From assembly GCF_001667315.1 (NCBI RefSeq), contig NZ_LZHT01000110.1, positions 1 to 64,000 on the forward strand: DNA of 64,000 nucleotides, in the 5' to 3' direction. A program made the translations under genes and the position numbers. Each line of letters begins with the position of its first letter. Positions within the stretch are counted from its first letter, which is position 1. This document shows positions 7,501 through 15,158 of this stretch, piece by piece. This DNA is from Mycobacterium sp. 852002-10029_SCH5224772 (lineage in GTDB: Bacteria; Actinomycetota; Actinomycetes; Mycobacteriales; Mycobacteriaceae). The notes beneath the pieces are model-generated. The model was not told the origin of the DNA. It ran no database searches and worked only from the letters and a program-made list of their open reading frames with translations.

Positions 7501-8736
7501 GTGACTCCTGACGGCAAGATCCGCGTCCCGGCCGATCTGGACGCGGTGACGACGATCGGCGCCGAAGACCACTCCGAAATCGACAGTGCCGCAATCGACC
7601 GGATCTGGCAGGCCGCGCGGCATTGGTACCGGGCCGGCTTCCATCCCGCCATCCAGCTGTGCATCCGCCGGCATGGGCGCGTCGTGCTCAACCGCGCGAT
7701 CGGCCACGGCTGGGGCAACGCCCCGAGCGACCCGCCCGACGCCGAGCAGATCCCCGTCACACCCGACACCCCGTTCTGCGTGTACTCGGCGGCCAAGGGA
7801 ATGGCGGCGACCGTGGTGCACATGCTCGCCGAGCGTGGCGTCTTCTCACTCGACGACCGGGTCTGCGACTACATCCCCACCTTCACCAGCCACGGCAAGC
7901 ATCGGATCACCATCCGACATGTGATGACGCACAGCGCCGGGCTGCCGTTCCCGACCGGCCCGCGCCCGGACGTCAAGCGCGCCGACGACCACGAATACGC
8001 GCAGCAGAAGCTCGGCGAATTGCGGCCTCTCTACCGCCCCGGGCTGTTCCACATGTACCACGCGCTGACCTGGGGTCCGCTGATGCGCGAGATCGTGTAC
8101 GGGGCCACCGGCAAGGAAATTCGCGAAATCCTGGCCACCGAGATCCTCGACCCACTCGGCTTCCGCTGGACCAACTTCGGCGTTGCCGAGAAGGACCTGC
8201 CGCTGGTGGCGCCGAGTCACGCCACCGGGCGAACGCTTCCGCCGGTGGTCGCCCAGATCTTCCGCAAGGCGATCGGCGGAACCGTGCACGAGATCATCCC
8301 GTACACGAACACCCCGCTGTTTCTGACCACCATCATCCCGTCGTCCAACACCGTGTCGAACGCACAGGAGATGTCGCGGTTCGCCGAGATCTGGCGACGT
8401 GGAGGCGAACTCGACGGTGTGCGGGTCATCAGTCCGGAGACCATGTACGGCGCGATAGCCGAATGCCGAAGGCTGCGACCGGATTTCGCGGTCGGGCTGC
8501 AACCGGCCCGGTGGGGCACCGGCTACATCCTCGGCACCAACCGGTGGGGGCCGTTCGGGCGCAACGCCCCGCACGCCTTCGGCAACCTGGGCCTGGTGAA
8601 CATCGCGGTCTGGGCCGACCCCGCGCGCGGGCTGGCGGCCGGCGTGGTGAGCAGCGGCAAGCCCGGACGGGATCCGGAAGCCCGCCGGTATACGGCCCTG
8701 CTGGACACGATCACCGCCGCAATCCCCGCGGGTTAA
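7501..8736 (+). CDS. lipE: beta-lactamase-fold serine hydrolase/esterase
   Basis: 411 residues, GTG start. Class C beta-lactamase/EstB fold: nucleophile motif SAAK (Ser96, Lys99) in CVYSAAKGMAATVVHML, the tyrosine element at Tyr186 (MYHALTWG) and a late HAFGNLG segment replacing the KTG box. Position and size match M. tuberculosis LipE (Rv3775), annotated as a lipase/esterase; LipE orthologues have been linked to sterol metabolism. No signal peptide is visible, so the enzyme is probably cytosolic. It follows echA21 by 25 bp but has its own probable leaderless promoter. Confidence 0.85.
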   Translation: MTPDGKIRVPADLDAVTTIGAEDHSEIDSAAIDRIWQAARHWYRAGFHPAIQLCIRRHGRVVLNRAIGHGWGNAPSDPPDAEQIPVTPDTPFCVYSAAKGMAATVVHMLAERGVFSLDDRVCDYIPTFTSHGKHRITIRHVMTHSAGLPFPTGPRPDVKRADDHEYAQQKLGELRPLYRPGLFHMYHALTWGPLMREIVYGATGKEIREILATEILDPLGFRWTNFGVAEKDLPLVAPSHATGRTLPPVVAQIFRKAIGGTVHEIIPYTNTPLFLTTIIPSSNTVSNAQEMSRFAEIWRRGGELDGVRVISPETMYGAIAECRRLRPDFAVGLQPARWGTGYILGTNRWGPFGRNAPHAFGNLGLVNIAVWADPARGLAAGVVSSGKPGRDPEARRYTALLDTITAAIPAG

Positions 8737-8741
8737 CGACC

Positions 8742-8763
8742 ACGGCAGTGGGAACCCTGCCGT
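8742..8763 (+). promoter_or_regulatory. hairpin abutting the start codon of the 62-residue gene
   Basis: ACGGCAG (8742-8748) pairs perfectly with CTGCCGT (8757-8763) around the 8-nt loop TGGGAACC. The stem ends one base before the ATG at 8765, and the only purine-rich, Shine-Dalgarno-like stretch (GGGAA) is in the loop. It may end lipE transcription or gate translation of the small gene. Confidence 0.4.
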
Positions 8764-8764
8764 C

Positions 8765-8953
8765 ATGGCTACCTATCGAGTGCTCAACCCGAAAGGCGAC
8801 GTCGTCGCGACCAAAGACATCGACAGCGCCGGCGACGCACACGCATGGTTCGTCGACAACAAGGCTGACAACAGCGAGCTCGGCTGGCGCATGGAAGTCG
8901 AGCACGACGGCGACTGGCATTTCTTCGACGACAGCGAGGGCGATCGAAGCTAA
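8765..8953 (+). CDS. 62-residue acidic conserved hypothetical protein
   Basis: Starts MATYRVLNPKGDVVATKDID and is rich in Asp/Glu and Trp (AHAWFVDNKAD, LGWRMEVEHDGDWHFFDD). No signal peptide or membrane segment. The predicted strand-helix-strand arrangement resembles small DUF2188-like proteins, but I do not recognise a family with confidence. It lies 39 bp upstream of the Balon-like gene on the same strand and is probably co-transcribed with it. Confidence 0.6.
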   Translation: MATYRVLNPKGDVVATKDIDSAGDAHAWFVDNKADNSELGWRMEVEHDGDWHFFDDSEGDRS

Positions 8954-8992
8954 CGGTGTTTGTGCTTCCGCTCGCGGGGCAACCAACAAGGC

Positions 8993-10111
8993 ATGGACTC
9001 GCAACGCTTCCGCAAACTGCTGGACGCACCGGGGCCCTTCGTTTCGGTGTATTTCGACGACTCGCACGACACCCATGACGCCGAGGCTCAACTCGAGCTC
9101 AAGTGGCGGGCGATTAAAGAGGACCTCCAACGCTCGCGTGCCGGCGCGACGGTGATCGACGCGATCGAGGACGCGGTGATGAACCTGCGGCCCCCGATCG
9201 GCCGAAGCGGGAGGGCGGTGATCGCCAGCGCCGACGGTGTGGTGATCAATGAGCATCTGGCCCGCCCCGCCGCCGCCACCGTCATTCGGGTATCCGAATT
9301 GCCTTACCTGGTACCGATTCTGGAGCAGAGCTTCGATCACCCCGACTATGTCCTGGTGGTCGTCGACCACAGCGGCGCCGACATCACGACCCATATGGGC
9401 GGGACACTGCGCACCGAGACCGTCGACGGCGGCGGCTACCCCGTGCACAAGGCCGCGGGGGCCGAGACCGCCGGATACGGCGACCCCCAGTTGCGCACCG
9501 ACGAGGCCGCCCGCAAGAACGTACGCGCGGTCGCCGATCGCGTCGCCGAGCTTGCCGACGACAAGGCGATCGAGGTGATCTTCGTGGTGGGTGAGGTGCG
9601 ATCGCGCTCGGACCTGCTGGCCGCGCTGCCGGAACGGCTGCACGACCGCGCGGTGGCACTCGAGGTCGGAGCGCGGCACAGCGGCCACGGCTTCGGCGAG
9701 ATCGAGCAGGCCATCGAAGAAGAATTCATCAAGCGCCAGCTGCGGACCATCGACGATGCGGCACAACGATTTACCGCCGAGATCGGGCGGCAGTCGGGGC
9801 TGGCGGCCGAAGGACTCGGTCCGGTCTGCTCGGCGCTGCGCCAAGGCGCGGTGGAGACGCTGATCATCGGCGACATCGGCGACGCCACCGTGGTTGCCGA
9901 CGAGGGCCTGACGGTCGTCGCCCCCAACGAAAACGTGCTGTCCGAGCAGGGCGCCGCCCCCGCCAAGACGCTGCGGGCCGACGAGGCGCTGCCGGTATCC
10001 GCGATCTCGGTCGGCGCGGCGCTGGTGCGGACCGACGAGCGGATCTCCCCGGCCGACGGCGTGGGCGCGGTGCTGCGCTACGCGCCGACGCTGCACCAGA
10101 GTGTCGAATGA
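8993..10111 (+). CDS. Balon/Rv2629-family ribosome hibernation factor paralogue
   Basis: 372 residues from the ATG at 8993; an upstream TTG at 8960 would add 11 unlikely residues. The sequence runs parallel to M. tuberculosis Rv2629 (about 374 aa): DAPGPFVSVYFDDSHDTHDAE, then VINEHLARPAAATVIRVSELPY, VVVDHSGADI, DGGGYPVHK, VGEVRSRSDLLAALPERL and ADEALPVSAISVGAALVR. Rv2629 and M. smegmatis Msmeg1130 belong to the Balon family, eRF1/Pelota relatives that bind the A site of stalled or idle ribosomes. The position in the cell-wall locus differs from Rv2629, so this is presumably a second copy. Function is inferred from the family. Confidence 0.8.
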   Translation: MDSQRFRKLLDAPGPFVSVYFDDSHDTHDAEAQLELKWRAIKEDLQRSRAGATVIDAIEDAVMNLRPPIGRSGRAVIASADGVVINEHLARPAAATVIRVSELPYLVPILEQSFDHPDYVLVVVDHSGADITTHMGGTLRTETVDGGGYPVHKAAGAETAGYGDPQLRTDEAARKNVRAVADRVAELADDKAIEVIFVVGEVRSRSDLLAALPERLHDRAVALEVGARHSGHGFGEIEQAIEEEFIKRQLRTIDDAAQRFTAEIGRQSGLAAEGLGPVCSALRQGAVETLIIGDIGDATVVADEGLTVVAPNENVLSEQGAAPAKTLRADEALPVSAISVGAALVRTDERISPADGVGAVLRYAPTLHQSVE

Positions 10112-10117
10112 CGAGGG

Positions 10118-10204
10118 CGGTGGCGGAGGGATTTGAACCCCCGGACGGTTTTAGCCGTCTCTCGCTTTCAAGGCGAGTGCATTAGGCCGCTCTGCCACGC
10201 CACC
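10118..10204 (-). tRNA. tRNA-Ser (anticodon TGA)
   Basis: 87-nt type II tRNA on the minus strand. Acceptor GGTGGCG/CGCCACC, anticodon stem CTCGC/GCGAG with loop CTTGAAA giving TGA, long variable arm GACGG/CCGTC, T arm GGTTCAAATC, discriminator G. It lies 6 bp after the stop of the Balon-like gene on the opposite strand. Confidence 0.95.
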
Positions 10205-10228
10205 GCTGATCAGGGTAGCGGCACTGGG

Positions 10229-10234
10229 TAGCGT
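10229..10234 (+). promoter_or_regulatory. -10 box TAGCGT for a leaderless quinone oxidoreductase gene
   Basis: TAGCGT ends 7 nt before the ATG at 10242. This supports that ATG over the in-frame GTG at 10233, which would overlap the box. Confidence 0.45.
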
Positions 10235-10241
10235 GGCCACC

Positions 10242-11213
10242 ATGCGCGCCATCGTCGCCGAATCCTCCGACCAACTTTCCTGGCAAGAAGTCGCCGACGT
10301 ATCCGCCAGGCCCGGCGAGGTGGTGATCAAGGTGGCCGCCGCCGGCGTGAACCGCGCGGACGTGCTGCAGGCCGCCGGCAAGTACCCGCCCCCGCCGGGC
10401 GCCAGCGAAACCATCGGCATGGAGGTGTCCGGCGTCATCACCGAGGTCGGCGATGACGTCACGGAATGGTCTGTGGGGCAAGAGGTTTGCGCGCTGCTCG
10501 CCGGCGGGGGATACGCCGAATACGTCGCCGTTCCCGCCGGCCAGGTGCTGCCGATTCCCTCCGGTGTGGACCTCGTCGACGCCGCCGGGCTGCCGGAAGT
10601 GGCCTGCACGGTGTGGTCGAACCTGGTGCTCACCGCGGGCCTGGGCGAGGGACAACTCCTGCTCGCGCACGGCGGGGCCAGCGGCATCGGCAGCCACGCG
10701 ATCCAAATCGCGCGGGCGCTCCGGGCCCGGGTGGCCGTCACCGCCGGCTCGGCGGAGAAGCTCGACTTCTGCCGCGAGCTGGGCGCCGACATCACGATCA
10801 ACTACCACGACGAAGACTTCGTCGCGCGGCTGCGCGACGAAACCGACGGCGCGGACGTGATCCTCGACATCATGGGCGCGGCCTACCTGGACCGCAACAT
10901 CGACGCCCTGGCCAGCGACGGACAGCTCGTCATCATCGGGATGCAGGGCGGTATCAAGGGCGAGCTCAACATCGGCAAACTGCTCGCGAAGCGAGCGCGG
11001 GTCATCGGCACCACGTTGCGCGGGCGTCCGACCACCGGACCGAACAGCAAAAGCGAAATCGTGCAGGCGGTGACGGCCTCGGTGTGGCCGATGGTCGCCG
11101 ACGGCCGGGTGCGGCCGATCATCGGCGCCCGCCTGCCCATCCAGCAGGCCGGCGACGCGCATCAACAACTGGTGGCGGGCAAGGTGACCGGGAAGATCGT
11201 GTTGACCGTCTAG
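10242..11213 (+). CDS. zinc-independent NAD(P)H:quinone oxidoreductase (MDR superfamily)
   Basis: 323 residues, positional match to Rv3777. The GroES-like N-terminal half contains VKVAAAGVNRADVLQAAGKYPPPPG-type sequence without the structural zinc cysteines. The Rossmann half has the NADPH-binding motif HGGASGIGSHAIQIA (143-157). This is the PIG3/quinone-oxidoreductase branch (PTZ-like VNRADVLQ, GMEVSG). It probably reduces quinones or other electrophiles in the cytosol using NADPH. It is convergent with the aminotransferase-like gene across an 85-bp gap containing a long hairpin. Confidence 0.85.
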   Translation: MRAIVAESSDQLSWQEVADVSARPGEVVIKVAAAGVNRADVLQAAGKYPPPPGASETIGMEVSGVITEVGDDVTEWSVGQEVCALLAGGGYAEYVAVPAGQVLPIPSGVDLVDAAGLPEVACTVWSNLVLTAGLGEGQLLLAHGGASGIGSHAIQIARALRARVAVTAGSAEKLDFCRELGADITINYHDEDFVARLRDETDGADVILDIMGAAYLDRNIDALASDGQLVIIGMQGGIKGELNIGKLLAKRARVIGTTLRGRPTTGPNSKSEIVQAVTASVWPMVADGRVRPIIGARLPIQQAGDAHQQLVAGKVTGKIVLTV

Positions 11214-11218
11214 CGGAT

Positions 11219-11280
11219 TCGCGAGCGTAACGTGGCTGCGATTTTCGGGCCGGATTTTCGCCGTGGCGTTACGCTCGCGA
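11219..11280. terminator. 14-bp-arm inverted repeat between convergent genes
   Basis: TCGCGAGCGTAACG (11219-11232) and CGTTACGCTCGCGA (11267-11280) are perfect complements separated by 34 nt, filling the gap between two convergent stop codons (11213 and 11299). A bidirectional terminator is the simplest reading. The perfect long arms also fit a dispersed palindromic intergenic repeat. Confidence 0.5.
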
Positions 11281-11298
11281 CCACAAGGTCAGCCAGTC

Positions 11299-12495
11299 TT
11301 AACCCAGGGAAGCCAGCGCGCGCACCAACTGGTCGACCTCGGCCGTCGTCGAATAGTGCGCCAGCCCGACGGTGACCGCGCCCCCGATGTCGTTGACGCC
11401 CAGCACGTCAAGCGCGCGAGAACTCTCGTTGGTGACGGCCAGAATCCCGTTGTCCGCCAGCCGCTGCACCACTCGTTCGGCGGGCACCCCGTTCAGCGCG
11501 AAACTGACCACCGGGATCCGCACCTCCGGACGGCCGATGACCATCACCAACGGCAACGAGCGCAACGACACCATCAGGTAGTCATAGATCCGGTTCAGAT
11601 ATGACGTGGCGGATTGCATCGACACCGCCAGACGCTCGCGGCGGCCGCCGCGGGCGGATTCGTCGAGCGAGGCCAGGTACTCGATGCTGGCGACCACCCC
11701 GCCCAGCAGACCGAACTGGTGCGCACCGATCTCCAGGCGCGCCGCGCCGGTGGCTTTCGGGTCGGCCGAGATGGAGCTGAACGAATTGAGCAGCACCGGA
11801 TCGCGGAACACGATCGCCCCGATCGGCGGACCGCCCCACGCGGCGGCGTTCACCGCCACCACGTCGGCGTCGGTTTCCTTCATGTCGAGCAGCCGGTAGG
11901 GCGCGGCGGCGGAATGGTCGACCACCACCAGACCCCCGACGTCGTGCACCAGCTTGGTCATCGCCCGCAGATCGGTGACGGTCCCCATCGTCGCGGACGC
12001 CGAAGCGACGGCGACGAGCCGCGTCGACTTGCCGATCAGGCCCTCCCACTGCCACGTCGGCAGCTCGCCGGTCTCGATGTCGATCTCGGCCCACTTGACC
12101 TTGGCCCCGTACCGGTGCGCCGCCCGCAGCCACGGGGCGATGTTGGCTTCCTCGTCCAGGCGGCTGACGATCACCTCGTAGCCCAGGCCGGCGCGCGACG
12201 ACGAGGCCTCGGCCAGCGCGGCCAGCAAAATCGCACGATCGGCGCCCAGCACGACACCCGCGGGTTCCACGTTGAACAGATCGGCCACCGCCGCCCGGGC
12301 CGCCTCCAAGATGGCGGCACTGCGCTGTGCCGACGGGTGTGCCCCCACAGTGGTGGGTCCAGACCTGCGGAAAGCCGTCGACACGGTAGTCGCGACGGAG
12401 TCGGGAACGAGCATCCCGGCGGGCGCGTCGAAGTGGACCCACCCGTCACCCAGGGACGGATGCAGTCCGCGCACCCGGGCGACGTCATATGCCAT
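11299..12495 (-). CDS. class V aminotransferase/cysteine desulfurase-like protein lacking the PLP lysine
   Basis: 398 residues, the same length I recall for Rv3778c. The ATG at 12495 is supported by TAAGGT 7 nt upstream. The fold-type I class V layout is clear: a start resembling WVHFDAPAGMLVPDSV, then EANIAPWL, VVVDHSAAAPY (cofactor Asp193) and a C-terminal RISxVH-like region. Where SufS/NifS enzymes have HKxxGP with the Schiff-base lysine, this protein has AAWGGPP (Ala219 in the lysine position). It is therefore probably not a PLP transaldimination enzyme, though it might still bind a cofactor or act as a scaffold. Cellular role unknown. Confidence 0.8.
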   Translation of the reverse strand: MAYDVARVRGLHPSLGDGWVHFDAPAGMLVPDSVATTVSTAFRRSGPTTVGAHPSAQRSAAILEAARAAVADLFNVEPAGVVLGADRAILLAALAEASSSRAGLGYEVIVSRLDEEANIAPWLRAAHRYGAKVKWAEIDIETGELPTWQWEGLIGKSTRLVAVASASATMGTVTDLRAMTKLVHDVGGLVVVDHSAAAPYRLLDMKETDADVVAVNAAAWGGPPIGAIVFRDPVLLNSFSSISADPKATGAARLEIGAHQFGLLGGVVASIEYLASLDESARGGRRERLAVSMQSATSYLNRIYDYLMVSLRSLPLVMVIGRPEVRIPVVSFALNGVPAERVVQRLADNGILAVTNESSRALDVLGVNDIGGAVTVGLAHYSTTAEVDQLVRALASLG

Positions 12496-12502
12496 GTGGG
12501 CC

Positions 12503-12508
12503 ACCTTA
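12503..12508 (-). promoter_or_regulatory. -10 box TAAGGT for the aminotransferase-like gene
   Basis: On the minus strand TAAGGT ends 7 nt before the ATG at 12495, consistent with a leaderless transcript. Confidence 0.45.
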
Positions 12509-12624
12509 AAGCTTCCGCGTTTTTGCGAAAATGTGACGGTAGCGGGTGCCTTGAAAGGGTCCAAGCCGTTCCGGCCAGGCGGTGGCCTCCCGAGCCAGGG
12601 CACCCGGCCAGCCATACTAGTCGA

Positions 12625-14598
12625 GTGGGGCTCTGGTTCGGAACGCTCATTGCATTGTTTTTGCTGATAGCGCCCGGGGCGATCATCGCACGTATCAGTC
12701 AGCTGTCGTGGCCGGTCGCTGTTGCGGTGGGCCCGGCGCTGACCTACGGCGTGGTTGCGCTCGCCATTATTCCGTTTGGTGCCATCGGAATACCGTGGAA
12801 CGGCTGGACCGCGCTGGCCGCGCTGGCCGTGGTCTGCGTGGTGATGACCGGTTTCCAGCTGCTGCTGGCCCGCTACCGCGACCCCGATGCCGAAACCCGC
12901 CGGGTCAGCCGCTGGCCGGCCGTCACGGTGGCGGCCGGTGTGTTGCTGGGGGCGTTGCTGATCATGTGGGCCGCCTACCGCGGCCTGGACGCCCATTGGC
13001 AGACCGTCCCGAGCACCTGGGACGCGGTCTGGCACGCCAACGAGGTGCGGTTCATCCTGGACACCGGCCAGGCGTCATCCACCCACATGGGCGAGCTGCG
13101 TAACGTCGACACGCACCACACGCTGTACTACCCGTCGGTGTTCCACGCCCTGACCGCGGTGTTCTGCCAGCTGACCGGGGCGGCGCCCACCACCGGCTAC
13201 ACGCTGAGCTCGGTTGCCGCATCGGTGTGGCTGTTCCCGACCGGCGCGGCGATGCTCACCTGGCGTCTGCTGCGCCCCACCTGGGGCGAATGGCGCACCG
13301 CGGGCGCCGCGGCGACCGCAGCCACGCTGGCGGCATCGTTCACCGCGGTCCCCTACGTCGAGTTCGCCGTCGCCGCGATGCCCAACCTGGCGGCCTACGG
13401 AGCCGCCGTCCCGGCGTTCGTGTTGATCACCTCCACGTTGCGGCACCGCGACCGTATCCCCGCGGCCGTACTGGCGCTGGTGGGTGTGATGTCGGTGCAC
13501 ATCACGGGCGGGGTCATCGTGCTGTTGATGCTGCTGGCCTGGTGGCTCGCGGATGCGCTGTGGCATCCGGTGCGCGGCAGGCTGGCCGACGTGGCGGCCC
13601 TGGCCTGCGTCGCGGTGGTGTCCGGGTTGATCCTGCTGCCGCAGTTCATCAGCGTCCAGGAACAGGAAGACATCATTGCCGGGCACTCGTTCCTCACCTA
13701 CCTCAGCAAGAAGCGGGGGCTCTTCGACGCCGTCTTCCAGCACTCCCGCCACCTCAACGACTTCCCGGTCCAATACGGGCTGATCGCGTTGGCCGCCATC
13801 GGCGGCGTCATCCTGCTGGTCAAGCGGGTCTGGTGGCCGTTGGCCCTGTGGCTGCTGCTGATCGTGGTGAACGTCGACGCCGGTAATCCGATCGGCGGCC
13901 CCATCGGCGCGGTGGCCGGAATGTTCGGCGAGTTCTTCTATAAGGATCCACGCCGGATCGCGGCCGCCACCACCCTGCTGCTGGAGCCGATGGCCGGCAT
14001 CGCCTTGTTCGTGATCGTGCTGGGCGTCGTTGCCGGTGCCCGACGACTCACCAACCGGTTCAAACCGCTGCCCGCCCCGGTCTGGGTGTCGGTCACCGCG
14101 GTCCTGCTGGTGGCGACCACGGTGTTCAGCGCGCGCCACTACCTCTATCGGCACCTGTGGTTGTTCGGCGACAAATACGACTCGGTGATGATCGACCAAC
14201 GCGATCTGATGGCCATGGCGTATCTGGCCAAGCTGCCCGGGGCCCGCGACACCCTGATCGGCAACGCCAACACCGACGGCACCGCGTGGATGTACGCCGT
14301 CGCCGGCCTGCACCCGCTATGGACGCACTACGACTACCCGCAACAGATGGGCCCGGGCCCCAACCGCTACATCTTCTGGACCTCGGCGCGCCGGGGCGAT
14401 TCCGATCCGAGGGTCCTCGAAGCGATCAAGGCGCTCAATATCCGGTACATCTACACCAGCTCGCCCACTGTCCGGGGGTTCGCCGTACCCGAAGGACTAG
14501 TGTCACTGGATAAGTCGAAGTCGTGGGCCCTGATCTACGACAATGGCGGTGCCCGAATCTACGAATGGCGCGGAAACGGCACGACGCCACACTCATAG
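12625..14598 (+). CDS. GT-C family membrane glycosyltransferase (Rv3779 homologue)
   Basis: 657 residues, polytopic; about 13 hydrophobic segments begin at residue 2. The GTG at 12625 is used because CATACT lies 6 nt upstream and the coding sequence immediately enters the first helix. An acidic pair in the first large periplasmic loop region (STWDAVWHANE) resembles the GT-C catalytic loop. The C-terminal soluble part ends GARIYEWRGN. M. tuberculosis Rv3779 is reported to be needed for adding galactosamine to arabinan using a polyprenyl-phosphate sugar donor, which fits the location next to galactan genes. An earlier report proposed a polyprenyl-phosphomannose activity, so the assignment is moderately firm. 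Confidence 0.8.
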   Translation: MGLWFGTLIALFLLIAPGAIIARISQLSWPVAVAVGPALTYGVVALAIIPFGAIGIPWNGWTALAALAVVCVVMTGFQLLLARYRDPDAETRRVSRWPAVTVAAGVLLGALLIMWAAYRGLDAHWQTVPSTWDAVWHANEVRFILDTGQASSTHMGELRNVDTHHTLYYPSVFHALTAVFCQLTGAAPTTGYTLSSVAASVWLFPTGAAMLTWRLLRPTWGEWRTAGAAATAATLAASFTAVPYVEFAVAAMPNLAAYGAAVPAFVLITSTLRHRDRIPAAVLALVGVMSVHITGGVIVLLMLLAWWLADALWHPVRGRLADVAALACVAVVSGLILLPQFISVQEQEDIIAGHSFLTYLSKKRGLFDAVFQHSRHLNDFPVQYGLIALAAIGGVILLVKRVWWPLALWLLLIVVNVDAGNPIGGPIGAVAGMFGEFFYKDPRRIAAATTLLLEPMAGIALFVIVLGVVAGARRLTNRFKPLPAPVWVSVTAVLLVATTVFSARHYLYRHLWLFGDKYDSVMIDQRDLMAMAYLAKLPGARDTLIGNANTDGTAWMYAVAGLHPLWTHYDYPQQMGPGPNRYIFWTSARRGDSDPRVLEAIKALNIRYIYTSSPTVRGFAVPEGLVSLDKSKSWALIYDNGGARIYEWRGNGTTPHS

Positions 14599-14619
14599 TC
14601 CACAAAGGATGGTGAAGTA

Positions 14620-15138
14620 TTGAGTACCCGCAACGATGGCCCCGACGATAGCGACGTCGAAATCATCGGCGGTGTCGACCCGCGGATCATGGCGGTCGCC
14701 GACGATGACTCCGATGAGCGCTCGCTGACCGACCTGGTCGAGCAGCCCGCAAAGGTGATGCGGATCGGGACCATGATCAAGCAGCTGCTCGAGGAAGTGC
14801 GCGCCGCGCCGCTGGACGACGCCAGCCGCAACCGGCTGCGCGAGATCCACGCGACCAGCATCCGCGAACTGGAAGAGGGCTTGGCGCCCGAACTGCGTGA
14901 GGAACTGGACCGCCTCACCCTGCCCTTCAACGAGGACGCCGCGCCGTCGGACGCCGAATTGCGCATCGCCCAAGCGCAGTTGGTCGGCTGGCTGGAAGGG
15001 CTCTTTCACGGCATCCAGACCGCGCTGTTCGCCCAGCAGATGGCCGCCCGCGCCCAACTGGAGAATATGCGCCAGGGCGCGCTTCCCCCGGGCGTCGGCA
15101 AGCCGGGCGGCGCGCCCGGGCACGGTCAGTACCTGTAA
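14620..15138 (+). CDS. bpa: bacterial proteasome activator Bpa/PafE
   Basis: 172 residues from a TTG preceded by AAAGGA. The sequence carries the helical core of Rv3780 (DLVEQPAKVMRIGTMIKQLLEEVRAAPLD, then LAPELREELDRL and AQAQLVGWLEGLFHGIQTALFAQQMAAR) and ends in GQYL. That C-terminal motif docks the dodecameric ring into the 20S proteasome to allow ATP-independent degradation of unfolded proteins. It lies 21 bp after the Rv3779 homologue and 20 bp before wzt, so it may be co-transcribed although functionally unrelated to cell-wall synthesis. Confidence 0.9.
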   Translation: MSTRNDGPDDSDVEIIGGVDPRIMAVADDDSDERSLTDLVEQPAKVMRIGTMIKQLLEEVRAAPLDDASRNRLREIHATSIRELEEGLAPELREELDRLTLPFNEDAAPSDAELRIAQAQLVGWLEGLFHGIQTALFAQQMAARAQLENMRQGALPPGVGKPGGAPGHGQYL

Positions 15139-15158
15139 GCGGCATTAAGTAGTTCACG

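Noticed and set aside
8960..8992. TTG start for the Balon-like gene
   Set aside because: Adds an 11-residue Cys/Arg-rich segment unlike family N-termini; the ATG at 8993 gives the usual length.
11614..12624. N-terminal extension of the Rv3779 homologue back to 11614
   Set aside because: The extension is antisense to the aminotransferase-like gene and has no membrane or domain character; the GTG at 12625 enters the first helix directly and has a -10-like box.
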